64,000 bases of DNA from Nymphaea colorata. Its lineage: Eukaryota > Streptophyta > Magnoliopsida > Nymphaeales > Nymphaeaceae. This document shows, one piece after another, positions 1 through 9,661 of this stretch. Position 1 is the first letter of the stretch. The number at the start of each line of letters is the position of its first letter. The position numbers were made by a program, and so were the translations under genes. A model generated the notes under the pieces. That model made no database searches, was not told the DNA's origin, and saw only the letters and a list, made by a program, of their open reading frames with translations. The stretch lies in contig NC_045145.1 in the NCBI RefSeq assembly GCF_008831285.2, positions 11,532,802 through 11,596,801 on the forward strand, read 5' to 3'.

Positions 1-16
1 TCGAGCGGGATCTCAG
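1..16 (+). CDS. MAG2: MAG2 (RINT1-like), partial exon at the window edge
   Basis: The first 16 bases read as five codons (SSGIS) plus one extra base. They are followed by GTTCTT, the same donor hexamer as the next exon of this gene. The leftover base is phase 1, and the exon at 683 begins with the two bases that complete a glycine codon. The joined peptide has a Ser/Gly-rich linker followed by Gly-Gly, as expected just before the conserved LPSLAKEV stretch of plant MAG2. The real exon starts before the window, and roughly 90 N-terminal residues are missing compared with the ~795-residue Arabidopsis protein. The call rests on phase and context, because 16 bases alone prove little. Confidence 0.5.
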
Positions 17-682
17 GTTCTTCCCTCTGTTTTTTCTCCCTTCTTGACATTGTTGGTGCACATGGTTTAGGATCTCCTACACGGCGTTCGATCGTGGGGG
101 GTTGAGTCCGCTGTCAGGTGTCACTGTTGTTGGTTAGAGCGGTTTTGAACGGTTTTAGACTCCTTTGTTTGAGTTGTTACGGGTTGAAAGGGTTTGTGGC
201 CAATTGCTTGATTGGTGTTTCATATGGATAGATTTGTTTCTCTCTTTGTTCATTTTTCTCTGTTGAAACAGTTAAAATTTAACTGGTCCATCTGACTTTG
301 ATTTGTTAATCTTTTTCGAAAACTTTTTCACGTTTAGTTTCACCAATGAGAGATATTGGGATTGGGTTCGCTGGGAATAGGTTTCCCACGTGTGCATGTA
401 ATTTAATTTTTCTGTTTTTCTCGACATTGATTTACATATCGTTCACATTAAGATTTAGTGAACCGCTTAAGGCGTTTTCTAGCATCTTTTCTAGTGTTTG
501 CTGACCGGCCAAATTTTTGGTTTTCGACAAATTTTGTAGTTCGAGCAGACAATGCTCAGGTCTTGGGCTTGGAGATTTTCAGAAATTGAGAAATTCCGTT
601 CAAGTCTCTTCAGTTTGATTGAGAAGAACCTTTTCCTTTTCTAACTAGTTTCGGTTTCTTCCTTCTCTTTTCTGTGGTTGAG
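17..682 (+). other. Probable intron of MAG2 (666 bp)
   Basis: This runs from a GTTCTT donor at 17 to a pyrimidine-rich tract ending in TTGAG at 682. It is T-rich throughout and has no sustained reading frame. I see no repeat or regulatory element in it. Acceptor alternatives a few bases downstream exist (AG at 690, 695 and 705), so the right edge could move slightly, but only 682 keeps both the frame and the Gly-Gly-Arg-Gly context. Confidence 0.5.
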
Positions 683-787
683 GTGGAAGAGGCAGCGATT
701 TGAAGAGCAGCCAGCAGCTTTTGGCAGAAGAATTGCCCTCACTTGCAAAGGAAGTAACGCGTGTAGAAACTGTACGCGCTTATGCAG
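683..787 (+). CDS. MAG2: MAG2 (RINT1-like), internal exon
   Basis: The frame reads GGRGSDLKSSQQLLAEELPS (first G split with the previous exon) and then LAKEVTRVETVRAYA. The block EELPSLAKEV...VRAYA is a conserved N-terminal signature of plant MAG2, where it directly precedes ETALKLD. Here ETALKLD lies 20 kb away at 20986. The exon ends GCA G with donor GTTCTT at 788, and the single G pairs with AA at 20986 to make the Glu codon. An in-frame TGA at 679-681 shows that the exon cannot extend far upstream. The match was made by eye from family knowledge. The junction phase is the strongest support. Confidence 0.8.
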
Positions 788-1739
788 GTTCTTGTTAATT
801 CCTTGTTTCTTCAAACATGTGATTCTGCTTGAATTGTGTTTTTGCTTTTAGCTCCTTGCTTCTGACTGTATGTTCTTCATTCAGGAGGCTTTATGTTTGC
901 TCGTTCCCTTCCCCTGCCGTTGTTGCTAATCGAGTCTAGACAACATAGTTGTCACTCCCTGATCTAGGAAGAAGTAAGGAGAAAACTGTAATTATCTCAT
1001 AAAACTCAACATCCAATGGTCACTAAGATAGGAATTCCAATTTCAAACTGTAATATAGGCTGAAAATTCAAAATGTAAAAGATACTTTCTCATTCTTCAA
1101 CCAAAAGTATGGGTATTTTGGTTTCTTCGTGAGAACTGAGAAGACATTCATGCTATTTCTACATGCCATGCAAATGCATGAACAAATAAAAGCAAATCTA
1201 CTCTCCACTAATTACACTAGGAACTCAGAGAGCTGCCTTCCCTGGAAGCTCTATCTTGCTCAGCCCAAAAAAAAAAAACCATTTATGACTCAGTGAGCAT
1301 ATTACGGTAATGATCATACCAATCAAAGACAAACACACGATATCAACAAACACCATATTCACATGCAGTCAAATTTGATTCTCTTGAATTCATTCTAGGC
1401 TTAATTCTTAATTATCTGTCTTTGAACTTCTAGCATTCTTAAACTTCACTCTATCGCCTCAAGGGAAGACTCGCCCTTCACGATGAGGTTCCACTCTTGA
1501 AGGATTCTCTTCTTTGTGGAAACTTGCGATTAGTGACCATCATATATCTGATCAACTCCTCATAAACAACAAATGTGAGAGTGCTAAGAGCTCCTCGCCT
1601 ATGTCTCATAGGTTCGGGGTGTAGGTGCGGGTGCTGGAGCAGCACATTTCAAAAAGTTTAGGTGCAGTAGTATGGCAAAGATAATTTATTATTTATTATT
1701 ATTAATTTATGATTATTATTATTGAAAAAACATATGGAT

Positions 1740-2015
1740 TTGATCCATATCTGGATCCAATAATGCTTTTGATACTAGAGTCATGCAATCCAGCTTTAGG
1801 GCTGGGTCTGGTGGCATCCCTTGTAAATTTTTGTCTAAGTGTTGTTGTATTTTAGTCCAGGGGATTTTTATTAAAAGGCAATGAGGTTTGGGGCATGATT
1901 GTTTGACTGTTTTTGAGAGAAAAGGAGGCTGCGGTTCTACTGGTGACTGGCACAGTTTTTCCTTCTCATTTCAACCCTCACGTTGAGCAAGTTTGGAACT
2001 TCTTCCATTCTAACA
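1740..2015 (+). mobile_element. Ty1/copia LTR remnant (left edge uncertain)
   Basis: The stretch ends in TCTAACA immediately before a copia-type primer-binding site at 2016. It includes a T-rich promoter-like part and a transcript-like TTCCTTCTC segment near its 3' edge. The 5' boundary is not clear and no partner LTR was found in the window. The right edge is supported only by the primer-binding site. Confidence 0.4.
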
Positions 2016-2027
2016 TGGTATCAGAAC
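2016..2027 (+). other. Copia primer-binding site (initiator tRNA-Met type)
   Basis: TGGTATCAGAAC is one base from the canonical plant copia site TGGTATCAGAGC, which is present intact in the complete element at 9650. It lies directly after a ...TAACA LTR end. It marks the start of the internal region of a plus-strand copia relic. Confidence 0.55.
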
Positions 2028-3398
2028 ACTGTTAAGTTTTGGGTCAACACGTTTCCGAAGGTGTGACCTTGAAGATTTTGTCAGCAAGTCAAGGAAATTA
2101 TCTGGTTCAGTTTTCTCTTCTCTTTCTTCTTTAGTCTTAAATTCCCTTTATATTGTTTCCCTCTAGTTCTATCTCCAACGTCATCTTTTCTCTATCTGAA
2201 TCCATTTCTGTCATAATCTGAAATCCTGCTGCTCCAATATCTCGTCTTGGACCTAAGAAAATATATATATACAAAATATCTCTTTCCTTCCCTTCCGCAT
2301 TTCTATATCTGTTCTTATATTCTTGACATCCCTTGGTGTTTCACATACTTTTTATTTACTTTACCCTGCTGTTGTACATCATCTGTCGTCTCTCTCTCTT
2401 TGCATCGTTGGTTCTTCTCTTACTCAATCAAAATCAACAGCTTAACCTTTTAAACTGCTTCTTGGTGTACAAAAACCTGTCACACGGATACGTGGGTTTA
2501 GCCCACATTCCGGATATGGGACATGGGTGGGGCACGCCAAAAAATAAACTATTAATTTAATGTTTTTTTTATTTTATCATTTTTTTGTGATGCATCCAAT
2601 TATTTCCATGAACAATCCTTTCAAATACTCAACACTTTTGTGATAAAACAAACTTTCTTACGAGATTGTAAGAGTGAACTATTAATTTAATGTTTTTTTT
2701 TTCATTTTATCATTTTTGAGAATATAAAATTTGCCGTATCCGCGTACCCAAAAGTTTCAAAATTACCATGTCCGTATCCATATCGCCGTACCCATACCCA
2801 TATAGTACCTGCACCCATGTGACATAGACAGAAACAGAGCATCAGCCAGTTCTGCTTCTTATTTGAGACTTGTCCCATCCTTCCTTCCCTCCCTCCCTCC
2901 CCCCCCACACCCCCCCCCCACCCCCCAAAAAAAAAAAAAAAAAAAAAACGAAAGGGCAGGGAGGAAGAAGGAGATGAGTCCCCTCTTTGTGCAGAGTTTC
3001 AGATCTGCCCACACTTTTCTTGTATTACTTTTGCTGATGATTGGGTTCCTTTTCGTCCTTCTTTCTTCATTATTCTTGCATGTAAAAATTAATAAAAAAT
3101 ACGAAAAAACGCCAAAGAAAACGCTTATAATACGCATTTTTTTCACATTTTTTATTTTCTGGTGTTTTTTTAAAAAGACACGTCTAATTGCCATTTTATA
3201 TGGCTGACTTATTTCTTGCGTATTATACGTGTTTTTTTCAAATAATACACGTTTTTTGTGACAATGCTTGACAATGCTTGGAAGAAACAGATTGTACCCT
3301 TTATTTAGAGTCAAGGTGTTCTTGATCACTTGGATGAAAGCAAGCCAACCTCATCAAAGTTTATTTCATGTGAGGACAAAGATGAGAGAGGGAGGGCT
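2028..3398. other. Degraded copia leader and low-complexity sequence
   Basis: No credible gene. The stretch contains a direct repeat of about 40 bp (2548-2587 and 2675-2716, sharing ACTATTAATTTAATG followed by T-runs), a run of address-like CCGTACCC/CCCATACCC repeats at 2735-2820, and a C-tract joined to an A-tract at 2883-2948. The open frames here on both strands derive from the homopolymers and are not supported as genes. Confidence 0.5.
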
Positions 3399-3500
3399 CC
3401 CACAGTTTTTCATAGGAATCATGAATACGACAATTGGGAAAAAATAGATCAGTTGGTTGTTGCTTATTTTACTGCTACTTTGTCTCAAGAGGTATTCTAG
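3399..3500 (+). pseudogene. Copia gag fragment
   Basis: The frame reads HEYDNWEKIDQLVVAYFTAT then LSQEVF before a TAG. This matches the segment WMAHDQSLVAYITATLSKEV of the minus-strand copia gag at 16388-16642 in this same window, and it is the typical UBN2-type gag motif. Only about 33 codons survive. The upstream sequence does not continue the frame. It may belong with the primer-binding site at 2016, which has the same orientation and lies 1.4 kb upstream. Confidence 0.55.
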
Positions 3501-3511
3501 CTAACAAGATT

Positions 3512-4447
3512 TGATACAAAAAGATACAACACACTGGTAAACTCCCAAACTCACCCACTCAAACCCTAATCCCCGATTAGGATTCCTTCCTGTTAGAGGA
3601 ATGACCTTCCAATGGACGTCTTGCCCCTTAATTACTACAGCCGACTCCTTTTGTAGTTGTTACCAATGTTGTAAAAGGTGTAGCATAACGTGTATCGGTC
3701 GGGGCGACCTATACGCCGTATCGTAATGTATCGCAAACATAGCGTAGCGTATCATAAAATTAAATTTTTAATTTAAAAAACATATTAAAAATCAGAAAAA
3801 ATAGAGAAAAAATCATAAAGAACGCGAAAAAATCCGAAAAATAAACAAAATCAGAAAAAATCAAGAAAAATGTATTCAATATAAAAAAATCATCATACAT
3901 AAGGAACATTCATGTATATCAACAACACACTCAAAGATAAGAAATCAGAAATTCAAAATAACGTAAAAGCATCCATCACAATTTTAAACTTGAAATTTTT
4001 ATAGAATCATAGGAACCAAAAAACCCTCTTTCTCCAAGCTTCCCACCGTTCTCACTATGAAAAAGCTTCTTCACCGGCTAGTAGGCTCTCCCAAATCGAT
4101 GAATCCTCAGTGATTTTTGATGAAAATGGGAAAAATCTCTCACTCTCACGTCTCTTGGAGTCTTTTGAAACAAAAAAATAGAGAGAGAGGAGTGTTTAAA
4201 CTTAAAAACATAATACAAAAAGGGGACGCCGGGCCCTTTTTTGTGTTTTTTCCCGTATTGTACGATACGGAGGCCTGTATCGTATGAATACAAGCAATAC
4301 ACTTATGATGCACGAGCGTATCGTGTATTGTAAGCGTGATACATATCATACGATACACGTGTGTATCATACGATACAAATAACATTGGTTGTTATAGGGT
4401 CCGTAGCATGGACCCAACCTGAACCTAGGACCTGGTAGCTAACAACA
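3512..4447 (-). mobile_element. LTR of a minus-strand gypsy-like element, split by a MITE
   Basis: Read on the minus strand, the interval begins TGTTGTTAGC just after a purine tract (AAAGGGGGGAC, 4448-4458) and ends GTATCA, giving the TG...CA ends of an LTR. Subtracting the nested 726-bp element and its duplicated target leaves about 204 bp. The coding scrap next to it (4460-4530) supports a 3' LTR position. No second copy of this LTR was found in the window, so the element is truncated. The lower edge could be off by about ten bases. Confidence 0.5.
3663..4388. mobile_element. Non-autonomous inverted-repeat element (MITE-like), 726 bp
   Basis: The outer ends are CCAATGTT and AACATTGG. They are perfect inverted repeats flanked by TTGTTA on both sides (3657-3662 and 4389-4394), or GTTGTTA if one base is shared. 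Subterminal regions on both sides are packed with imperfect copies of CGTATCGTA/ATACGATAC, so the whole arm can fold. The interior is A-rich with a short GC-rich patch near 4225. There is no transposase. The target duplication of 6-7 bp does not by itself settle the superfamily (hAT usually 8, Mutator 9). Confidence 0.65.
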
Positions 4448-4459
4448 GTCCCCCCTTTG

Positions 4460-4530
4460 AACAACACCTTGTCCTCAAGGTGTAGTGTTTGAGAAGGATC
4501 TATCGGCGAATGAGGGTAGTTCTCCCTACT
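4460..4530 (-). pseudogene. C-terminal tail of a gypsy-type polyprotein
   Basis: The minus frame reads PHSPIDPSQTLHLEDKVLFK and runs into the purine tract before the LTR. The LHLEDKVLF-like ending, followed within a few codons by a G-rich tract and the LTR, is typical of plant Ty3/gypsy pol ends. Upstream the frame breaks down, and no chromodomain or integrase signature could be read. Confidence 0.5.
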
Positions 4531-5533
4531 AGTGTTGTGCTGCATTTCTGTGCTTTCAATGTGACCAGTGTGCCCACTGTACTGTTTACTTGGCCTGGCA
4601 AGCTCTCCCTTGGTGTTTCTTGCTCCGCATGACTGTACACAGTTCCATAGACAATAGTTCTTGGGTCTTCAAGAAGTGTGTATAATTCGAGTGGAGAAGG
4701 GTAGAGCCAAACAGTGCACTCAACATATGGCACAAGTCCTGACAAGACAAGTCGAACTTGATCCTGGCAGCTCTCAGTCCCACCTTCCACCTTATCTTTC
4801 ATAGTTTTTTCACATGGCTTGCTCTTAGTATCGTACTTAGTAAAATTATAGGCCTCAGCCTTGATGTAGTTTCACATCTACACAAAATCCAAGTCGAGTT
4901 AAGTAATGTTGAAATTATTACAAGGCTCGATGTCTTTCTTTTCCATCTGGTGAAAAGGGGAAACTATGTTCACTCTACCTAGGTGTTTTGCAATATGAGT
5001 TGCTGCCATCTCGGCCTTAGCTTTCCTAACCTCAACTAGTGTGAAAAAGGAATTGCCAATTCAACTGCAAAACTTAAATCCCATCTATATCTACACCCTT
5101 ATGGCTTTGGTTGCAATCCTTCAATCTGGTTTCTTGCAATACTCTTTTGTATGTCGGTCTGCCCCAAGGTAAAACATGTGATCAGCATTGAGCAGTCCAT
5201 CACTCGATCCTTTGTAGATAAGGAACATGGCCTCTTCGCCAACACAATATAGCTTATATGCAAATGGTTTTCCATTGACCGGGAAGGAAATATATCCCAC
5301 AACTATGGAGGCGGTGTAGCATGCCCCTAACATGGTGGTTGTGACAAGCTGCTTTGTACATAAGGTGCAGGTTTGGTTCCATCATAGTATTCCATGATTG
5401 GTCTGCCATATGCACGTGAGTATAGCCATCAGTCATTATTGATGTTTGAGGATTCACTTGTGGAGTCAAAGGCCTTGATGCTCCTTCCATCAATTTCTAT
5501 CATGCCATCAGAACTTCTCGAAGATTTCACTAA
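4531..5533 (-). other. Unrecognised degraded coding-like block, part 1
   Basis: Several overlapping minus-strand frames of 60-100 codons cover this stretch, with frames switching between stops. Readable peptides include FPVNGKPFAYKLYCVGEEAM and YLGADRHTKEYCKKPD. I cannot assign a family. The block continues across the Tourist-like element at 5534-6951. When the element and one TAA are ignored, a single minus frame stays open over the junction. Confidence 0.35.
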
Positions 5534-6951
5534 GGGGCCGTTTGATGGATTGGAAACCTGGAATCGGAAAAACATTTCTGGAAATATATTTCATGGAATA
5601 AAGGAATGAGAAAAATCTTTCGGGTTCCCATTTTGATGTGTGTGTGATGACTGAGAAATATATTTTCAAAAATATATTTCTTAGTTTGATGAAAAAGAAA
5701 TATATTTCCAGATTTCCAGAAAATATATTTCTAGCTTTCTCAACTTCGTAGACAGGAGACCCTCCCACCCGAACTTGAGCAGAGCCAGAAACTTAAGATG
5801 AACAAATGATAACCTTATGAAAGTATGTTTTCCTCATCTAGCCCTAGAAAAAATAAATAAAAATATTGCCAATTATTCTGTAAGAAGTATAATAATAATA
5901 ATAGGTCCTGGTCACATACCCTTTCTGCAAGCCTGTTCTTGCAGCTTCTTCATTGCAGCACACGTTGCCCGTGTCCTTTGCTGGTTATTTACAGGGGGAG
6001 CACGACTTTTGCGTACTCCACTCCACAACTCAGGCATTCTTCACCCATACAATCTACAAACCCCCTTCCAGAACTGACCATATCCTTTCCCTCAGAACTC
6101 CAAATTTGGCACCATTAGTTCACCACAACAACGCAGTGAAACACTCAAACACCAAATTACGAAGATAATGCAAATCAACAACCTGAAGGCAAGATAGTCG
6201 AGATTGATCAGAATGGTAGAAGAACGGAAAATTCAACAAAACAGAAATACTAAGAGACCAAAAAAAAAAAACTTTTGAGAACAGCAATACAACAAAAACT
6301 AGATATAGCACTACCCAAATTCTGAAACAGAAAATCGCCCTCCCAAACAAAAAAAAAATTACCAAGATTGGTCATGCATATCCAAATAAAAAACCAACCA
6401 TCGACAACAGTCAATAACAGGAAATGGTTCATCATTTTTTCAACATAACACATTGAAGGAATCGGCTTCCAGCAGAAAAATAAGCTAGCCGAGGATCCTA
6501 AAACCACAGAGGCTAAAGAGATACACAAACACGGAGTTCACCTACCTGTTGAGAGGAAGGGGTACCTGGCGTGAAGGCGGGAGCAGGAGCTGCAGCAAGA
6601 GCTAGAGGGATGATGGATGCATTGAGGCAGCAACAACGAGAGAAGGGGAAAGGCGACGGATGCGTTTGAAGCATCAGCAAGAGAAGGGGATAGGCGAGAG
6701 AAGGGGAAAGGCGTGACGAAGGCGGGTTGGGTGAAAAAGCTGAGGACGAGAAGGCGTGCCCTAACGGGCAAAAAAAACCCGGAAAAATATTTCCAACTCT
6801 CGTGATGGAAATATTTTTCCGAAAATATATTTCTGATTCCAGCCTCAACGGTCAGAATATATTTCCGCGTTTGATAAACCGGAAATATTTTAAAATTTTG
6901 GAAATTTTTTTTCTTGGGCTACAGTTCTTTTCCAGCCCATCAAACGGGCCC
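5534..6951. mobile_element. Tourist-like (PIF/Harbinger) non-autonomous element 1, 1418 bp
   Basis: The terminal inverted repeats are GGGGCCGTTTGATGG at the left and CCATCAAACGGGCCC at the right (14 of 15 match). A TAA target duplication lies at 5531-5533 and 6952-6954, the three-base TWA target typical of PIF/Harbinger. Both arms contain repeated GGAAATATATTT blocks. There is no transposase. The interior (about 5780-6770) is non-repetitive and partly GC-rich, and it shares GCCCTAACGGGC with element 2 at 8160-8171, so the two belong to one family. A minus frame at 6513-6848 rich in Ala, Pro and Ser resembles a transit-peptide-like segment, but its origin is unknown. Confidence 0.75.
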
Positions 6952-6954
6952 TAA

Positions 6955-7256
6955 AGTAAGGATGGTACCTAGCCTGGTAAAGCATGTGTCCCTCCTTGAG
7001 GAGTGAAGCTGATGTTCTGTAGAAATTTTTCCATGAACCCCCTCTGCTACTTCTAGCACATAACTGTCTTTTCCCATGGCAACATAAGCATCTGAACCAT
7101 CTCTAGGTAATTTGTTATGTTCCTCCAAGTATCCCATTAAATGAATCTCAATTTCAGCATCGGCCAACACATTCTTGAAACACATCAAAAGATTTAAAAC
7201 AGGTTCAGTGTCTAGGCGTTTTGAGGTAGTTGGGGGCCAGCCATCGAGGATGACAC
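6955..7256 (-). other. Unrecognised degraded coding-like block, part 2
   Basis: A minus frame at 6955-7250 reads SVILDGWPPTTSKRLDTEP, LADAEIEIHLMGYLEEHN and LPRDGSDAYVAMGKDSYV without a stop. It is sandwiched between two Tourist-like elements and appears to be the original sequence into which both inserted. The family is not recognised. It could be an internal region of the gypsy-like element whose LTR lies at 3512-4447, or a captured host sequence. Confidence 0.35.
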
Positions 7257-7439
7257 TAAGGCCACGTTTGATGGCCTGGATTTTTTTGAAAGGGAATTTT
7301 TTCAGGAAAAAAATCCACGGTAAACTGACATCAAGGTAAATTTTTCTTTTTCCCGTTTCAGGCCATGTTTGATGGCGTGGAATTTTTTTTCAGGGTAAAA
7401 AATCCTTAGTTTGATAAAGCGGAAAATTTTTTTATGCAA

Positions 7440-7972
7440 AAAATTATTGACCATTACATCGCATGACAATTTCAATCCATTTTGAAAGAAATCGATCTTT
7501 TCTTCGATCATGGTAACGCTTTGGTTAAGGATTTTAGGCGACAAAAGCATCATTTTCACTAATTCAGAGTGCTCGATTCCCATACCAAAGCGTTGTCATG
7601 ATCGTAAAAGATCCCAACCTTCCTGCAATTAACGTAGCACGAATCCAAGCAACGCGAAGGCGCGAGATGACTCTTGAGCAAGACCCACTTGAGATCATCA
7701 AACAATCTGTCGTCTTCGCCCATTGATTCCTCCTCCCGGCGGCCCAAAACGAAGGGAAACGCCAGACAGATGCCGACCAACTGCGTCCTGCTGAACCCCA
7801 ACTCGATAATGGCGTCCAGTCGGCGGCAGAGGAGCGATCCGTCAATGTCGAAGATCAAAGCGTCGTGACTGTAGAGCAAGCCGAGCTTGGTCCACGAGAA
7901 GCCGTAGTTGGAGAGCGCAGAGATGGAGCTCAGCAACTGGGGGTTATCGCAGAGGAAGAGGCGATCGGTGGG
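7440..7972 (-). pseudogene. mTERF-family gene fragment captured in a MITE
   Basis: The minus strand reads LFLCDNPQLLSSISALSNYG, then LDAIIELGFSRTQLVGICLA with FPFVLG, and in a shifted frame MGIEHSELVKMMLLSPKILN with EEKIDFF. These are the repeated leucine-rich motifs with LGF(S), P..L and SPKIL that build the mTERF superhelix (organelle nucleic-acid-binding proteins of plants). At least three motif repeats are visible. A one-base frameshift near 7590-7600 and stops disable it. No start or transit peptide is retained. It lies wholly within the Tourist-like element, so it was probably moved there by that element. Confidence 0.6.
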
Positions 7973-8184
7973 AAAAGGGGGGAGAACGATAAATAGAAAA
8001 TCATGGTGAGAAGAGAAGAAAAGCTCGGGGAGAGAGGAAGAGGAAGCGAGGATGAGGAAGAGGAAGCGAGGATGAGGAAGAGAGGATAACAGGGAATGAC
8101 AGGGAGGTGGGTAGCAGGGGAGGAAAAGCTCGCGAAGTGGTCGGGGCGAGCGAGAAGAAGCCCTAACGGGCTTCCTCTTTCTGC

Positions 8185-8256
8185 GAGGGTAAATTTCCCC
8201 CGAAAAAAAGTCGGACCCTCCCGGGTCCGACTTTTTTTCGGGGGAAATTTACCCTC
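8185..8256. repeat. Perfect inverted repeat, 34-bp arms with a 4-base spacer
   Basis: The left arm (8185-8218) begins GAGGGTAAATTTCCCCCG and the right arm (8223-8256) is its exact reverse complement, separated by TCCC. The repeat lies inside the Tourist-like element next to the mTERF fragment. A transcript would form a stable hairpin. Confidence 0.9.
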
Positions 8257-8375
8257 AAATTCGTTATTTACCGCGGTAAAATTACCGGTGTTTGATAACA
8301 CCAGGAAAAGTCGTACATTTTTTTCTCTTTTCACCCAGTGCACAGTATTTTCCCTTGCAATCAAACGTGGCCTAA

Positions 8376-9356
8376 GTATAGCACATGATTGAACTATCAT
8401 TTGGCTGCTGCATAGAGTCATACTAAAGCCATTGACTTGTCTTTTGGAGACATCCTCCTCAAGGATAACCCTATTATAAGTATTTCTTCCACTAGCCTCG
8501 TTGTGGCAAGGAGACAAATAACCCAACACTCCACCACTGAGGAGCTTCCAATATTCTCAAAAATCTCAAAATTTTTCTGAGTGTAGGCAACAAATGTCAT
8601 GTATGGCTCCCTAGGTCTCTCTAAGAACCTTGCACGTGAGAGATACACAAATCCTATGCATCGAGGCAACGATGTTTTCCACAATGCTTGTCCTCATTGG
8701 AAAAGACAACCATTGAAAGCAAGAAGAGAATTTCTGCAATTTTCCTCTACACCTTTCCATTCAGTCCAGATCTCTAAACATAAATCTATGTGCTTGCCAA
8801 CTACATCAGGATTATTGGAGATGTTGGTCTTACTTGGACCCGAGGATCTAGAAAATGTGTCTTGCTCGTAAGCCCTTCTGACCACAAAATTAATTCAGTA
8901 GGCAACCCAAACTTCTATATCTGAGATCAAATCATTGACCACAGGACTTCCTATATCATCCAACAGCACCTTTTCAGTTTCACAGCTAGGCACCTTAGAA
9001 GGTTTAGTCCATTCTATAGGCCTCAACCCCGGGGACATCGAACACAAGATGGGATGTTCTTCGCCACTATCAAACTTCTCAGGCGTGAGCTTGATGATGG
9101 GGGCACTAGTTTGACTAACACTTCATTTTACTATATTATCTTTACCCTCGGTATCCTGATTCTGTTTGGGCTTGACCCATACCACGAATGCCTTTTCTTT
9201 GTAACAGGGCTCTACTGTCACATGAAAGTTGTTACGTTCCGCAGCTAAGCATTGGGCCTTCGAGCATATCCAGATTTTGAGTGCCCCATAGAGTGGGTGC
9301 TTGTTGATGACATCTAGGATATCCTTCTTTTAGAGTGAGGTGAAACCTATTGGTTC
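8376..9356 (-). other. Unrecognised degraded coding-like block, part 3
   Basis: Minus-strand frames include ALKIWICSKAQCLAAERNNF, EKVLLDDIGSPVVNDLISDI and PDVVGKHIDLCLEIWTEWKG. They are separated by stops and frame changes. The block is continuous with the part beyond the copia element (14491 onward), because the copia element sits in it with a five-base target duplication. No family is recognised. The frames look like eroded coding sequence more than random DNA, but that is a judgement. Confidence 0.35.
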
Positions 9357-9361
9357 CCCAC
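9357..9361. repeat. Target-site duplication, left copy (CCCAC)
   Basis: CCCAC here is repeated at 14486-14490 directly after the 3' LTR. Five bases is the usual copia target duplication. Confidence 0.85.
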
Positions 9362-9649
9362 TGTTAGAATCTATTGTAATAGGGAACCGGGTCCAGATAT
9401 GGACCCGGTCCCATGGGAGCGGGTACCGAGGCTGGCTCGGTACCCTAGGCAGGTCTTTCTATCTCTCCCTCTTATATTCTCCACTTAAGTGTAATTGTTG
9501 ATTAAGTTGGAATAACATTTTCTCTCTCCTAGGGTTGCGGTTGTGCCCGTAGGTTAGAGCTTCTCTGTGGTTTTTCACCTCTCTTTGAGGTTTTCCACGT
9601 ATATTGTGTGTTTCCTCTCTTTCTCTCTTTCTTGTTACGTGTTTCTACA
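9362..9649 (+). repeat. Copia element 5' LTR (288 bp)
   Basis: The LTR starts TGTTAGAATC and ends TTTCTACA. It differs from the 3' LTR at about 10 of 288 positions by eye count (about 3.5%). Two perfect 10-bp inverted repeats lie in the upstream part: ACCGGGTCCA/TGGACCCGGT at 9386-9409 and GGGTACCGAG/CTCGGTACCC at 9421-9445. A CTTATATTCT stretch at 9471-9480 could be the TATA region. Confidence 0.93.
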
Positions 9650-9661
9650 TGGTATCAGAGC
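9650..9661 (+). other. Primer-binding site (tRNA-Met)
   Basis: TGGTATCAGAGC follows the 5' LTR end directly. It is the standard plant copia site complementary to the 3' end of initiator methionine tRNA, where minus-strand DNA synthesis starts. Confidence 0.9.

Larger units (their letters stand above)
7260..8372. mobile_element. Tourist-like (PIF/Harbinger) element 2 carrying a gene fragment, 1113 bp
   Basis: The left end is GGCCACGTTTGATGG and the right end is CAATCAAACGTGGCC, with TAA target duplications at 7257-7259 and 8373-8375. A second, slightly diverged copy of the left end sits inside at 7363-7412 (GGCCATGTTTGATGGCGTGG). The interior carries an mTERF-like coding fragment on the minus strand (7440-7972) and a perfect long hairpin (8185-8256). 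There is no transposase frame, so mobility would need an enzyme from elsewhere. Carriage of a host gene piece makes it Pack-MITE-like. Confidence 0.78.

Noticed and set aside
2859-3329. Overlapping 114-156-codon frames on both strands
   Set aside because: They run through C- and A-homopolymer tracts (2883-2948), have no recognisable content and lie inside the MAG2 intron.
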